Of a DNA stretch of 64,000 bases, positions 44,415-57,058 are shown in pieces (the stretch's first letter is position 1; each line of letters opens with the position of its first letter). Location: contig NC_089762.1 in NCBI RefSeq assembly GCF_040412425.1, forward strand, positions 21,705,647 to 21,769,646, written 5' to 3'. This stretch comes from Macrobrachium rosenbergii (lineage: Eukaryota > Arthropoda > Malacostraca > Decapoda > Palaemonidae). Position numbers and translations under genes: made by a program. Under the pieces are notes generated by a model. The model ran no database searches. It had not been told where the DNA came from and saw only the letters and a program-made list of their open reading frames with translations.

Positions 44415-44948
44415 TCAGGAAGTGGGTTGTCTGAGCAGATCTTCCTGACGGGAGGATCCTCGGAAATCTGAGAGGAGGAGAAGATCTGGGAACCATTCCC
44501 TCGATGGCCAGAAAGGAACGATTAGAGTCATCTTGGTGTTCTTGTGGTTCCTGAACTTTTCCAAGACCTTCCTGATAATTTTGAACGGTGGAAAAGCGTA
44601 AAGATCTAGGCAATCCCAACTCATTGTCATTGCATCCACCCAAAGTGCCTTGTCGTCCGGATCTGGGGAGCAATATACTGGGAGGCGTTTTGTTCTGTCT
44701 GTTGCAAATAGGTCTACTAGCGGACAACCCCACAGATTCCACAATCGTTTGCAAACCTGCGGATGTAAGGTCCATTCCGTGGCAAGACTTGGATTCTTCC
44801 TGCTTAAAAGATCCGCTGTTACATTCCTCTCGCCTTTATGAACCTGGTCAATAACGTGACCCGTTCTCTTCCCACTCATTCTAAAGTTCCTTGTCGTCTG
44901 ATACAGGGAGAAGGGAATGAGTGCCCCCTTACCTCTTGATATAAGCAA
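44415..44948 (-). pseudogene. DIRS copy 3 RNase H end and C-terminal extension
   Basis: 177 residues: N-V-T-A-D-L-L-S-R (RNase H end), then W-x-L-W-G-C-P-L-V-D-L-F-A-T and L-D-L-Y-A-F-P-P-F-K-I-I, then V-P-F-W-P-S-R-E-W-F-P. This is the extension also present in copy 2. No frame break inside the segment, but it is separated from the RT by a scrambled stretch at 44949-45376. Confidence 0.8.
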
Positions 44949-45376
44949 GAGCTGTCGTGTTGTCCCAATAACTAGGAAGGCTGCTTTACTTTCGGCTAAA
45001 TTAGCAACATTGAGGCTGATGCTGCTAAACCATATTTTGGCAGGCAGTTTTTACCCTACAGGCCCTGGCATCAAGATAGCTTAAAGTCGCCCCCCACCCT
45101 GATCCGCCAAGGTTTGACAAGAGTGTGAGGTCTGGGTTCTTGATAAAGAGAAATTCCTCCTGTAGCCTTTCCTGAATTCCACCAGAACAGCCTTCTTGAT
45201 CTGGATCTGAGATCTTGAAAAGAAAGGAACTGATGGGTTTTATGTGGGCTATTGGCTTTGTAGATAAACTGCAGAGGCCTCTATCTTGAGTTCCCTATTT
45301 TACGAACTTCTCCATCGAGTTATGTCCCCAGTAAGCTCATCCACTGCTGGCTGAGCAAACCTCGCGATGTAGAAAG

Positions 45377-46287
45377 TCATCTATCATGCTTAGACAAGAC
45401 TCTACTCCTGTATTGATGGAGAAGCCCTAAAGTCATCAGAGAGTCTATTCTTTGCTCCCAACAAACTATCTGCTGTGATGGTGACAGGGACGATTTCGGA
45501 ACATTGACTAGTAGGCCTAGTTCCTTTACCAGAGATAATGTCTTCATTAGGTCCTCCACACATTTGGCTTTGGAGTGTGCTTTCAGAAGCCAGTCGTCCA
45601 GATACATTGACATCCTTATTCCTTTGTAAGTGAAGATTCTTTTGCCACCGCTGACAGAACTCTTTGTAAACACTTGAGGTGCAGTTGACAGTCCGGAAAC
45701 AAAGAGCTCTTTGAACTGGAAAAAACTTTGCTTTGGAAAAACAAACCTCAGGAACTTTTGATTCCTGATGGATAGAACGTGGAAGTACGCATCCTGAGGT
45801 CTATCGAGACCATCCAGTCGCCCGTTGAAGAGAGATGCTAACACTGACTTGTCGCTTTCCATCGAAAATTTCGTTCTCTTTTTACGAAAACGTTCAATGC
45901 GCTCACGTCTAGAACCGGCCTCCAACCTCCCGACGCCTTTGAAACTAAAAAGAGACGGTTGTAAAACCCCGGAGAGCATGGGGTCGGCACTAACTCGATG
46001 GCTTGTTTCCTTAGTAGTGCTTCTACTTCTTCTCGAAGGGCGCAAAACTTCTGAGAGTCGTTGGAGTATGTTGGAAAAACGACTGGAGCGTCCGATAGAG
46101 GGGGCTTTTGTTGGAATGGGATGGAGTACCCCTCTCGGATCACCTGTAAGGTCCAAGGATCTTGAGTGACCTTTTGCCAGGCTTCCGAGAACGACTGGAG
46201 TCTGGCACCTACTGCTATGTGGAGGACAGCACACTCATTTCTTTTTGTTGAAAATTGGAAGGTCGAAGAAGATTTTCCTTTTCCCAC
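45377..46287 (-). pseudogene. DIRS copy 3 reverse transcriptase, decayed
   Basis: Two overlapping frames. 45838-46287: G-F-Y-N-R-L-F-L-V-S-K and R-P-V-L-D-V-S-A-L-N. 45377-46234: Q-D-A-Y-F-H-V-L-S-I (motif A area, one base off), L-S-T-A-P (motif B) and M-Y-L-D-D-W-L-L-K (motif C, both Asp kept). A frameshift between the two frames is needed, near 45850-45900. Confidence 0.82.
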
Positions 46288-48086
46288 GAAACTTGGAAAA
46301 GGGCCGAGAAGCAGACTTGCCCCTGAACGTCTTGGAAGTGTCCGAAAACACCGAAGTTTTGGTGGAAGTAGCTACCGGAGTAGTCTTCTTCGGCTTCTTT
46401 GCTGACTGAGCCAACAGGTCCTGTGTAGCTTTTTGTGTGAGAGCTTCAGCAGTCTCTCGAACTAATTCCTTCGGGAACAAGTGGTCCTTCGACAAAGGAG
46501 CAAAGAGGAGAGCAGACCTCTGGCTGCGGGAAACACCCTTCGCCAAAAAAGAGCACCAGAGTTGTCGTTTCTTCAGAACTCCGGTTGCAAAAACCGAAGT
46601 TAGCTCCAAGGCACAATCGCATACCCCCTTGTCTATGCAGTCGACTACCGAAGTGAAACCGGCCGACTGCGCATCCGAAAGTCCGGCCTTCGACTTTCCT
46701 AGCCAGAGCCAAGCACTGACCAATCAAGGAAAACTGATGACCTCCACAACAGCGAAAATACTCTTGAGAAGATGATCCAACTCTCTCTCACCGCGTGAAA
46801 AAGATCTCGCTGGGATTGAAGAGCTGTGTGACGACTTCTGAATCCACCAGACTGAGAAGTCCCTGAGCGAGGCAGACACACCCAAAGAAAAAACGTTCTC
46901 CAGTCTCGCACTGTCACGCGGCCGCGATGAGCCAATCTGGAGGGTGGAAGACAAACATACTCTGCCTTGCTCTCTCTTGTCTGAGAGCCAGGAATTAATT
47001 TTCTTGATAGCCTTCTTGGCCGAAATCGCCAAAACTAGGCGTGTAAAAGGAGCTGGATCCGAGGCGTTATCCCTCTTAAACTGCGATCTGGGAGAAGCCG
47101 GAGTCGAAGGCTTAAAAGAGTCCCCAAAGTTTTCCACGAAAAACTTGAGTAACTCCTTATAACCCGAAGATTTCTCCTTGATTCCTGGAAAGTCCTCTTC
47201 TATTTCTACATCTTCTTCGATTTCTTCGTCTACAGAAGACAGGAGACACAGCATTGTGAACAGTTTCCTGACGGTGCAGGTCGTGGCGGAATCTAAAGTC
47301 TTACGATCATGCCGATGTGGCTACGAACTGGCCAAGTGTGGCGCGACCATTGCGAGGGCGCCGCCAAGCTGAAGTGGCGCTGCGCTGGGCTGGCGGCGCC
47401 GCCATGCTGAAGTGGCGCCACGCCAACCGAACGCGGGCGAAACTGGAGCCAGAGAAGAATGCTGAAGCCGCCTGGTTGAGCTTCCCTTCATTGGTGCATG
47501 CGAAGTGGGAGGCTCTTTGAGTCAAGACTTGTGGCGCATTCAGAAGGAAGTATCTCCGCAACAGGTGCTCCCGAAGCAGCACGAGCGCCACAAAAGAACT
47601 GAATAAGATCCGTCAATTTGTCCGTGACTTGAGCGACAAAACGGGGATCTTGTTGACCGGTAGTAGAGGAGGCACCACCATCTGCGATGAGGCTGGACGA
47701 GATGTAGACGCTCCTGGAACGGAAACACGCTTATTACGGGCAATAGTACGCGTAGGTTCCTTCCGACGAGGGGGCTGATCTACTGAAGAGGAGGAGGAAA
47801 AAGGTTCAGGATCCTCCCAGAAGCTACAGCCCGCATGCGGATCCGTCAACGATCTTTTCTTCGGAATCGCTGCAGGAGAGACGGCGCGAGACCTCTTGAG
47901 AGGGCGAGAAGAATGCTTGAAGCGCCCACTTCGAGGAAGAGTCAACGAATCATCACCACTAGAAGACACATCCCCAGCAGCGCCTTTTCTATGGCGTGCG
48001 GAAGCATCCTGGGAATGCACAACAGGAATACTTGAGGGGTGACTGTTGGGAGCAAGCCCCACTCGCCTCCTTTCGGTTTTCGACAT
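46235..48086 (-). pseudogene. DIRS copy 3 Gag, decayed
   Basis: Three main fragments: 47613-48086 (Ser/Arg/Pro-rich), 46724-47254 (with F-F-V-E-N-F-G-D-S-F-K-P-S, also seen in copy 2 Gag) and 46235-46723 (with L-L-F-A-P-L-S-K-D-H-L-F-P and a Lys-rich tail). The Cys/His N terminus of copy 2 was not found here. Confidence 0.7.
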
Positions 48087-48734
48087 GCCCCTCTCCCTGA
48101 ACCAGGGAGTCCGACAGAGTGTCTAGACCTGGGAGAATGCAGTGGCCAACAGACACCTCCCCTCCACTTAACACTTCACTTCGAGGAGCCAATTTTTCAA
48201 TGGTTTGGCCCATCGCCTGATGGCTGAAAGCACAGCTGAAAATTTAGTGTCCATTTGACTTTTTAACCTGACACGGTGATAGGATTGGGATCAACAGGTC
48301 GGACAAAGGAGAGTTAATAGGAGAGGGGTTACCAGGATTGGCCTACCTGCCCTACAGACTTAGCAGATGATGACCTCTTGCGTAAGCTTCTCCCTAACTC
48401 TGTCCTTTTCTAAACTCCGTATTTTTCAAGGCTGACCATTCATCCGTTGTTAGATGCATAATATCCTCACATGTATTCTCTGAATTACAAAATTTACCCT
48501 ACATGAAGAGCAAACTGAATGGGGGCCGATAGCCGCTTTAGGCAAACAGTCCTACAGCCTAAAGCACACATCTATACTTGGGAACCAGAATCAGAGCATG
48601 GCATTATACAAAAGAATTAATTCCGACCACATAATGCCGCTTAGCTAAGAAAACTAAGGTGTTGTTACCTTAAGTAATAAATTGCAGACAAAAATTCAAC
48701 CACAAAGCGAGACCGTGTTACGGTCCCTCGGCAG

Positions 48735-48904
48735 AAAACTTAATGGGTTCTAGAACATTGTTGGGATAGTTCCTTGTTACCTTATAGAGGGCGCTGGTAG
48801 AGGGATCACCTAGGTGTTTTTAGCGCTAGCCGAAATTTAAAATTCTGCCGCGCGTCAGAGCACGACAGCTATATGTAACTACCAGGTAAGTCTATAAGTA
48901 AAAT
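48735..48904 (-). repeat. Terminal repeat, 5' side of DIRS copy 3
   Basis: Complement of 42626-42805. The outer end reads ACCAGGTAAGTCTATAAGTA. Confidence 0.88.
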
Positions 48905-49194
48905 GCTCATTTTTTCAGATTTATCAAAAAGTGGCTGCTGAAGAGCAAGAGTCTGTGCCAGGTTCCTACCTCCTTCTGGGTTCCTAAGAGCTCACTCCAC
49001 AAACACAGTTGTGGGCACACTACACTATTCGGGTGAGGTGCAGAGCTTTATTTCCCTTTGTTTCTTACACTCTCTGCTTCTGTAAGCAGATGAACTGCTC
49101 ATTTCTTAGCAAATATACTTCCATTTGCAGATCTGTCAAAAGAAGAAATTGAAAATGGGAAAGAAGACTTAAACAAACACAAACAAGGGAGCAG

Positions 49195-49430
49195 TGAATT
49201 TAGACCCCTAAACTGTAGGATCACCTAGGTCAGGACATGGCCAGGTCAGTGCACCCTACCCTAAGTCAGGTTAAGAAGGTACGGTCTGGTTAGTCAGGGC
49301 ATGGCCAGGTCAGGGCACTCTGCCATAAGTCAGGTTATGAAGGTTAGGTCTGGACATGGCCAGGTCAGGACACAGAGCCCTATGTCAGGTTAGGGAGGAT
49401 GGATCTGGTTAGGTCAGGACACACTATTCT
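49195..49430. repeat. Minisatellite, second array
   Basis: Same unit set as 40840-41455. It opens with GTGAATTTAGACCCCTAAACTGTAGG (the complement of the tail at 41449-41480). Confidence 0.8.
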
Positions 49431-51170
49431 TGAAAAGCTTAGGTTTGGCCCTTTTCCATGGTATGATTCCTTACGCCTACCACCGTCTCCCTACTCTGCA
49501 TCAGCTAACTGTAGACACATTTGGTATTTCTGCAAAACAGCTCTGCATGAACTATTACCTTGGAAACTGATTTTTCCTATACTTTTAATGTTGCTGATGA
49601 AGTAGGTGGTGTTGTTTAGGGTATTTTTGGTCAACTATTATTAACATACAACTCGACCCAACAATATTGGGGACCCTGTGGGAACTCGGGGTTTTGGGTG
49701 GGGAAATACACTGAGAGAAAACTGAACCACCATGTTGTTGTTATGGAACGGGGTAATTCTAAGTATCAGCTCTGCGCCTGTTTTTACCTTGGAAACTGGT
49801 TTTTTCTACACTTTTAGGGCTTCTGATACTGGCGGTGCATTTGTCTGTTGTCAGCAAAGTGGAATGTCCCTTTGGTGTGTTCAGTACTGGCCCGGGGGGT
49901 TACCCATGCATCAACAAGTTACTGTACTTGCCGGACGGGATATGAACTGTTCCAAACAGACGTACCCGTGCTCTGTCTTGTGAAGATCGTGTATGGAAAC
50001 CCCTTGTTGGATGGACTTCAGGGGTTAATTAAAGGTTAATTAGATTTGTGTGACAAAAATTGAAGGTAAGCCCATAACTGGCAACCAAAAAAATGTAGAA
50101 AAAGTCAAGTTAGACGGAAATCGTCGTCGCAGAGCTACTACTTAGATCTACCTGGAATGGTTCTGCACATTCGCAAGTCATTTGGGAGCCATATGTTCAA
50201 GAAGGGATTGGCTATGGAAATCTATTATAAAAGGAACCACAAGCCTAATGTACCCTAACCAAACCTAACCTAGGCCTAGTAGGCTGTGTTACTTGACCGG
50301 GGAGGCACTGCCCCCTGGCCCCACCAGTGAAGGAAACCCCACTTTTTACAAAAGTTCCCCCTGTAACACTGCGCATGCGTGATAGCATCCCAGGCTGGAC
50401 AGCATACAATAATATATTAGTTCTCAGGTTAATTAGGCTATAGTCGACCGACAAAAAATTACGGGAAATTCTTGATAAGCAACCAAAATAGGCCTTGGGC
50501 TACCATACAAAAGGTCAATTTCCAAGTTATTACCCCATGCGGAGCTGTTATGTAGTTCTACCACAAACTTCACCATTTTATATGTGTCGTCCAAAGGATA
50601 TGTTTTTTTTTTATTAACTAATGATCAAGAAGGCACCACGGTACAAGCTAGCCTAAGCCTAGACATGGCTACCGGTATACTAAAAAGGTCTGGAGAATTT
50701 ACACACGACATTTGTTTATGTTTTTGCGAATAAACTTATTTTTGTATATTGTTACCTTGCAAACAAAGACCTCTTTCACATAAATTCTGTGATGAAACCT
50801 AAAATTCCAGATACAGTGAGATACTACATCTTAATCATATACTTATTGACTGTAACGTAAACTATACACAGCACTGCAGCAACTAGTGGCCAATGTTTGT
50901 TTACATTAGTGAGGGCGTATTTTCGGAGAGCACTAACGTTGACCGACCTGAGAAGTGACGTCATTAGTTAAGCCAGAGGGAAGGCTACTTAACAGCATAC
51001 ATCTTTCTACCGACTTACTACTGGCGTTTTTGGCTTGACTAAAATGAGCCTTTACTTACAGCTGATATTGTAAATATATATAAATATAAACACCAGGTAT
51101 ATTAAACAGAAACAAAGACAAAAAGTGTGGAACATATTACATATGTATTAGGGGATAAGTAAAAAATTAT
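49431..51170. other. No recognisable gene
   Basis: Small open frames only (at 49732-49983, for example). 49640-49740 matches the repeat piece at 40160. Nothing else assigned. Confidence 0.4.
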
Positions 51171-51896
51171 GACACTGGAGGAAATAATACAGTTGAACCT
51201 CTCTCAGTCCAGTTAAAAACTTCGATATGTCGAACGAACATATGGGAAAGGAAGAGAGGAAAGGGGTAACGATAGGGACCAAGAAGGAGGAGGAGTATTA
51301 ACAGCAGTATGGTAAGAATGAGGGAAAGTGACTGTGGCGATAGAAAGTGAAAAAGAAACACATGTAGTCCTCTGGCTCAAAATAGATAACAGAAAGTCAT
51401 ATCTTGTGATGAGGAGAATACATGTCCCAGAGGAAAATAGGTGTAAAATACAATAAATTAGATCAGTGCACAATTCTATAAAGGATGAAGTAAAGAAAGC
51501 TGAAGTTAATGAAGAAAAGATAATGATATTGGATGATTTTGACAGTCAATCAGGAAGTATAGTATCAGGAAACAACGAAAATCGAGGACAAGGAGCGAAG
51601 GATGATGAATTCTAACTTTAATCGTGAAGGTAGATGGGAAAAGATGGAGAATTGGATAGTAAGAGAAGAGAACAAAGATGGAACAATTAAAACTATACAG
51701 TCCATGTAGGGTACCAAAACAAATACAACTCACGGATCATTTTGTGCAATATTTTTGTATATGAACCTGGCACGGGATGAGCATTATTAAGCACAAAAAG
51801 TTTATGATATTCAAATCAGCAGAGGAGAGTCAAAAGAATAATGGCAACAGCGAAAAGAAAACACAGAGGCAAGGAAGACAAACAATAACAAGAAAA

Positions 51897-52272
51897 CAGC
51901 GCGCCGAAGTTTCTCCGGCGCAATCGAGTTTTCTGTACAGCCGCTACTACGTGCAATCAAGGCCACCGAAAATATATGTTTAGGTGGTCCCGGTATAATG
52001 CTGTATGAGCCGCGGCCCAGGAGACTTTAACCACGGCCCGGTGGTGGCCTATCCTATATCGTTGCCAGAAGCACGATTATGGCTAACTTTAACCTTAAAT
52101 AAAATAAAAACTACTGAGGCTAGAGGGCTGCGATTTGATATGTTTGATGATTGGAGGGTGGATGATCAACATACCAATTTGCAGCCCTCTAGCCTCAGTA
52201 GTTTTTAAGATCTGAGGGCGGACAGGAAAAGTGCGGACAGAAAAAAGTGCACAATAGTTTTCTTTTACAGAG
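51897..52272. mobile_element. MITE copy A with internal palindrome
   Basis: Shares with copy B (57059-57395, opposite strand) 'tggctaactttaacctta', 'ctagagggctgc', 'cttaaaaactac' and 'gccgaagtttc'. The palindrome at 52108-52206 has arms starting AACTACTGAGGCTAGAGGGC. No open frame. Confidence 0.8.
52108..52206. repeat. Palindrome inside MITE copy A
   Basis: About 40-bp arms, near-perfect, with a short middle (about 20 bp). Would form a stable hairpin in RNA or single-stranded DNA. Confidence 0.85.
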
Positions 52273-53798
52273 AAGTAAAAAGTGTGAGATGGCTGCTGAA
52301 ACAAAAGCGACCAACAATAAACCAGAATGAGGACAACCAAAGGTGGAGAGGTGAAGAAATTTAAAACTACAGGAAAAAATGATGTAAGATTGCACTGTAA
52401 AAGAAAATAAACGGAGAACTTAATGAAACAGCTCTCAGGTATTTAAAAAAATGAACAGCTGAAAAGAAAACACGATGTATGCAGTTAAGAGCAAAGGAGG
52501 TTAAGTAATGGAAAATGTAAATGATACAAAGAAAGAATTTGGTTCAGTGTGGACACATTCAAAGAAAAGGAATCAAATTAGAATAAAGGGGCGATGGAGA
52601 GGTCGAGTGTGAATGAAATAGTATGACCCAAAACTTAGAAAGAATACAAGAGATGAGGAATCAATGAACAATAGAATAGCTAAGCATAATAAATGACACA
52701 GAGACGCCGGAGCAAGACACGAAGAAAGAAATAAAATGGGGATTTTATCAGGAAACAAATCAAGGGAGATAAGTTTGGAAAATAGAAGAGGATGGTTCGT
52801 AGCGAGTGCCATAAGCCTTAATGCTATAACTGGTCATAAAAAAATCTTCGGGGGTACTTCTGTGTACAAGGTTTACAGACGCTTTCAAGTGCTTTGACAA
52901 AATGAGCTGGCGAAGACGGTGGAGTGGAAGGAGTCATGGATATGTTGGAAAACTTGCCTTTAATGGAAATTATAGAAAAGAGGAGAAGAAAAATGGAATA
53001 CAAAGCAAGAAATGGTGAAATGCAAAGAGTTCCAGAGTCCAAATGCCTGGGGGAAGGGACTCTGGGAAAGGTGACCACACACGAAATATTATTAAAAGGA
53101 ATGAAAATGGAATTCATGACCCATGAAATTATGAAATATGGAAACACAGGGAAGGTACGAGATGTGGCCCTGGAAGTAAGAAATAATAAAAAAAAAACAT
53201 GAAGCAATGGTAAATCTTACTATCTTTGTCAATGCAGAAATCTGGTGCAGCATAAAAGGATGGGGAGAGAAGGAACCGGAGGGGATGCAGTTTAGAATCA
53301 TGAAAGGAATGCTGGAACAACTAACAACTACGCCATGCATATTGGGAACTAATAGCTGCATCAGTTATATGGTCTGTTGAAATCAGAGTAGAATATGAAA
53401 ATGATGCTGTTCCACCACATCATAACAGCAGATAAAAAAAGGCTAATGGAAAAGGCGTTAGAATACCAGGTAAAGAAATGCTGTAAAGACTGTGAGGGAG
53501 AATATGTAATAGATATATGTAGGAAGTACGGAACTAATTTGGAAGAAATAAAACAATATACAAAACAAACGCTCAAAAAGGAGCGGAGGTCATTGTTGGG
53601 AGGGTAGGGAGAAATATTTGTATGCATTAGATAGAAGACAGGTAGTTAAAGATGAAAGCCAGACTAAATGTGCTGGAAGGAAAATGTAACTTTAAAATAA
53701 AAAAAAAAATGAAAACCTGAGCTGTGAATTATGTGAAGAAGAAGAAACAACCGAACATACTTTGGAGGGCAAATCTTCGGGGGGCGAGCATGAGGCAC

Positions 53799-53976
53799 AC
53801 CAGGGTTTTCTTACAATTAATCATGTCTACAAAAATAAAAGCGTGGGGGGCTCCAAATATGGAAGGAAATGCTACAAGAAAAGAAATATATATTTTTATT
53901 TCTTGTAGCATTTTCTTCCATGTTTGGCGCCCACGCTTTTATTTTTGTAGACGTGATTAATTGCAAGAAATCCTGG
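53799..53976. repeat. Near-perfect 178-bp palindrome
   Basis: Arms of about 88 bp meet at about 53889 with almost no loop: left part CTACAAAAATAAAAGCGTGG, right part CCACGCTTTTATTTTTGTAG. Differences are few. It lies directly after the LINE knuckle. Confidence 0.9.
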
Positions 53977-56547
53977 CATGTTTCCAAAAATTTATTTTTC
54001 ACTTTTTAGTGCATTCCAATAAAAGCGTGTTTAAAAATTTTTATTTTCTTGATCTTTTAGTTTTGACAGAAATTGTAACCGATTTATGACTGTATCTAAC
54101 GAAATTGATATCCTGTCGAGCCAAAGAAGTTGTGACAAATCCGAAGTTTCATACAAATCCTGATACTGGGAGAGGTCACTAGAGGTCACTCCTGACATAC
54201 TGTTCACGTAAGGTTGTATTGTCCGGAATTGAATAACCATGCAAAATTTCTAGTCCATCGGATGAAGGGAACAGGTCGAAAATTGAGTTACAAGATTTGA
54301 CCAAGACAAACAGACAGAAAAGCAAGCTAAATAAAAATGCATGAAAAAACTTTATGGCGGAGGAACTAGGAAACCCCAACTAAGAAATTAACAAGATTTT
54401 CAATAAAAGTAGTGGAAGTCAGAAAAAAGTAGCGCTGTTAGGTGGGTTATTGCTAATGACGATGAACTTTTTATGGGTACCAGTTATTTACGCCTGCTCA
54501 AGCTGGGTGGTGCCTATGGTTTGGAGCTGTGAAGAGATCATCGAGGAACCAGGAACCCCCCTCAAGCTGTCAAGTTAAGCTTAAGGGCACTTGCAACCAT
54601 TTGGTTACTTTAAAATGAGTAAGAATAGATCTGCAAATAAAATTCACGTGAAGTAATCAAATATGAGTTATCGTAAAAATTAAGAATCCTTGAAAACGAC
54701 GTTAAGTTATCAGTACTACTATCTTCGCCGAGTACTTCACTCATGGACTACCATGCAATGAGGTAGTGGTAGTCATCCCTGTGTATTACATTGAGGATAG
54801 CCGACTACAAACTGATTCACCGCTGCATCCTATTGGCAGGAGCTACACACCGGTGCCTGTCTCCCACCTTCACTTTGTAAATATTACTCAGGATACCTAT
54901 AGATGATATGCGTATGTCCAATACGTGACTGCGTTCCAATTACGTTGGTCCTCCTATCGGGGTGATTTGAAATGTGCCATTTCTTAACGGATGGCCGAAT
55001 GGACTTCAGTGTACGATTATAACTTAAAATATCTCCAATTTTACCATTTATTTATGTTATAAGAATGGATCAATTGACTGATTTGTCCATGTGGGATATT
55101 TGTTATCTAGCCATTATATTGTCCCGTAGCCTCTTCAACTCAACTATCAACTCTTTCGTGGAATCCATCTGTCCACGCATGAGCTGGCAAGCTGCTCAAC
55201 AAAACCTCACCCTGATAAAACTTCAGTGAACGCAGGACAAGCCACATTCACAGTTTTCATACTGAGACTAATCTAAACCTAAAAGAAAAGTTCCTAAGGA
55301 GGTGAGAACATTTTCTTACAAAATCCCTCCAAAATCTAAGTGCAACAGTCACCTTAGAATACAGTTTTTATTTAATGAGTTTCATCCGCATTTTTGACAC
55401 TCAGTCCGTTAATCATCAATGAACTGAATGTTCTAGAAGACAAATATTGTTTTTCGTCTCATTTTGAATTGATATCATCCTCGTCTCGTGTAAAAAGGTG
55501 TCGTTATTTAGGTTCCGGTTTCTTCGCTCACATCTCGTCATTTTAAACTCTCCATCCTGTATTTGTGACAATTTAAGCACAAGTGTTCAAACTATGCCAT
55601 ATAATGAAAGCTCTTTGATTGAGGGGCCCATGCAGTCAATAACTTGAATAACACGGACTTTTCTGGTCACCTGTCACTTCCTACGCATGAGGTCGACACT
55701 TCCCACATGACCCTGGAAATCGACAAACTTTAGTCTACTCGGTTTAATTATCGTGTACAGTTACCTGTGTATACAATTCATGATCTATTCTTGATTTCTT
55801 ATTTTGTTTGCAGCAAATTTCTACATACTATCCCGTCCATTTAGCGAAGAATTTAAATGTAGAAGTGACCTCGTATTTCATGGAGAAATTCAAAGTCTGT
55901 TTGATTAATTATGGAAATAAAAATTTTGCTTAGCAGTATCGTATGACATTCCTTCTTTTCAAGAAATTAACACCTAACGAAAAATACCTTCAGCAAGACC
56001 CAGAGATGTGGATAGTACAGAAACTGGTCAGTATAAAAAGGCAAATCAACGAAACAGCCAACCCCTTCTCTCTCAACGATGAGGAACACGTGAATCAAAG
56101 AAAAGAACACAGAGGCATCTGAAGGACCGGAGGGTGATCTGAGAGGAAAGTGTCTTGATGAGAGGAGTGGCTCAAGTCAATTATTTCGAACCGTTCGCTG
56201 CTATCAGCTCCATTAAATGCAGGGATAGTTCTCTCTCTCTCTCTCTCTCTCCCCAACACGTTGCACGGGACGAAAATCCATAATCAGTATCCTGACAGAT
56301 ACTGATTTGGGATGAATGTTGGTACTACTCAGTCTTTTTATGGGCGCGTGCTTTACATATCACAGTAATGAGAGTCATAAATTGGGAGTATAAAGTTTTC
56401 ATTAATTTATATTACTTTCATTTCTGAAATCTTGGCTTCGACGTCGTCACTAAGTTAAACAAAATAGTCCGGATTTAATGTTTAATTCTGAAAGACAAAT
56501 CAAAACCTCTCTGGGATCCTCTTCCCCTCACATACTAAACAAGTTTG

Positions 56548-56608
<61 letters not shown>

Positions 56609-57058
56609 CAATTCTGAGTCACTGTCCAGATCTGAGAAGGCAACTTCAGTGTTAGTAGAGGCAAGTACCTACGTTAGCTGTAGGCTAAGCATGATAGAAC
56701 CGCTCTAAAGCACGTCTCATGATAATTAAAGAACCACAATTAGAGATCACATGATACAGCTGGTACATTCATTTATAGACAATTTAATTTTGAGGTAGGC
56801 TACTGATAATTAAAAAGAAACAAAGGATAATCATCAGCTTTGCTGGAATTATTACTGCATTGTAATTTTATGTCAAATCAAGTTGACCACATCAAATTTT
56901 AAAGGCTGACAAATAAGAGTTATGAAAACTGTCCAGCACTGGCGATTCCTTACAAATCTGTGGTATCCAAAATGTTAAACTTCCAAGAGGTTTAGTTTCT
57001 TTAATATAATAGTTTTCTTTAATATAATGTTTTTTCTTTATTCGACATTTTTTACTTT
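53977..57058. other. No recognisable gene
   Basis: Small open frames without domains. CT microsatellites at 56230-56252 and 56541-56606. A TATAAAAA string at 56033 has no open frame of note after it. Confidence 0.4.
56541..56606. repeat. (CT)n microsatellite
   Basis: About 66 bp of CT. Confidence 0.95.

Larger units (their letters stand above)
42626..48904 (-). mobile_element. DIRS retrotransposon, copy 3 (decayed)
   Basis: ITRs at 42626-42805 and 48735-48904, ICR at 42857-42939, genes on the minus strand. ITR ends and recombinase resemble copy 2 (shared F-x-H-R-G-L-N and ACTTACCTGG...ATATAGCTG ends), so the two belong to related families. Gag, RT, the RNase H end and recombinase are all broken by stops and indels. 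Confidence 0.88.
51170..53775 (+). mobile_element. Non-LTR (LINE) retrotransposon remnant
   Basis: Broken plus-strand frames in LINE ORF2 order. An endonuclease-like I-L-D-D-F-D-S-Q-S-G block is at 51528-51560 (compare the G-D-F-N block of EEP endonucleases). RT C-terminal-like R-I-M-K-G-M-L-E-Q-L-T-T-T-P is near 53297. Near 53716 is a Cys knuckle C-E-L-C-E-E-E-E-T-T-E-H, a common LINE C-terminal form. The RT catalytic Asp pair is not found. A MITE splits the element at 51897-52272. Clade not assigned. Confidence 0.5.

Noticed and set aside
56025..56130. TATA box promoter (TATAAAAA near 56033)
   Set aside because: No open frame of note or other promoter evidence downstream; a chance match in AT-rich DNA is likely.
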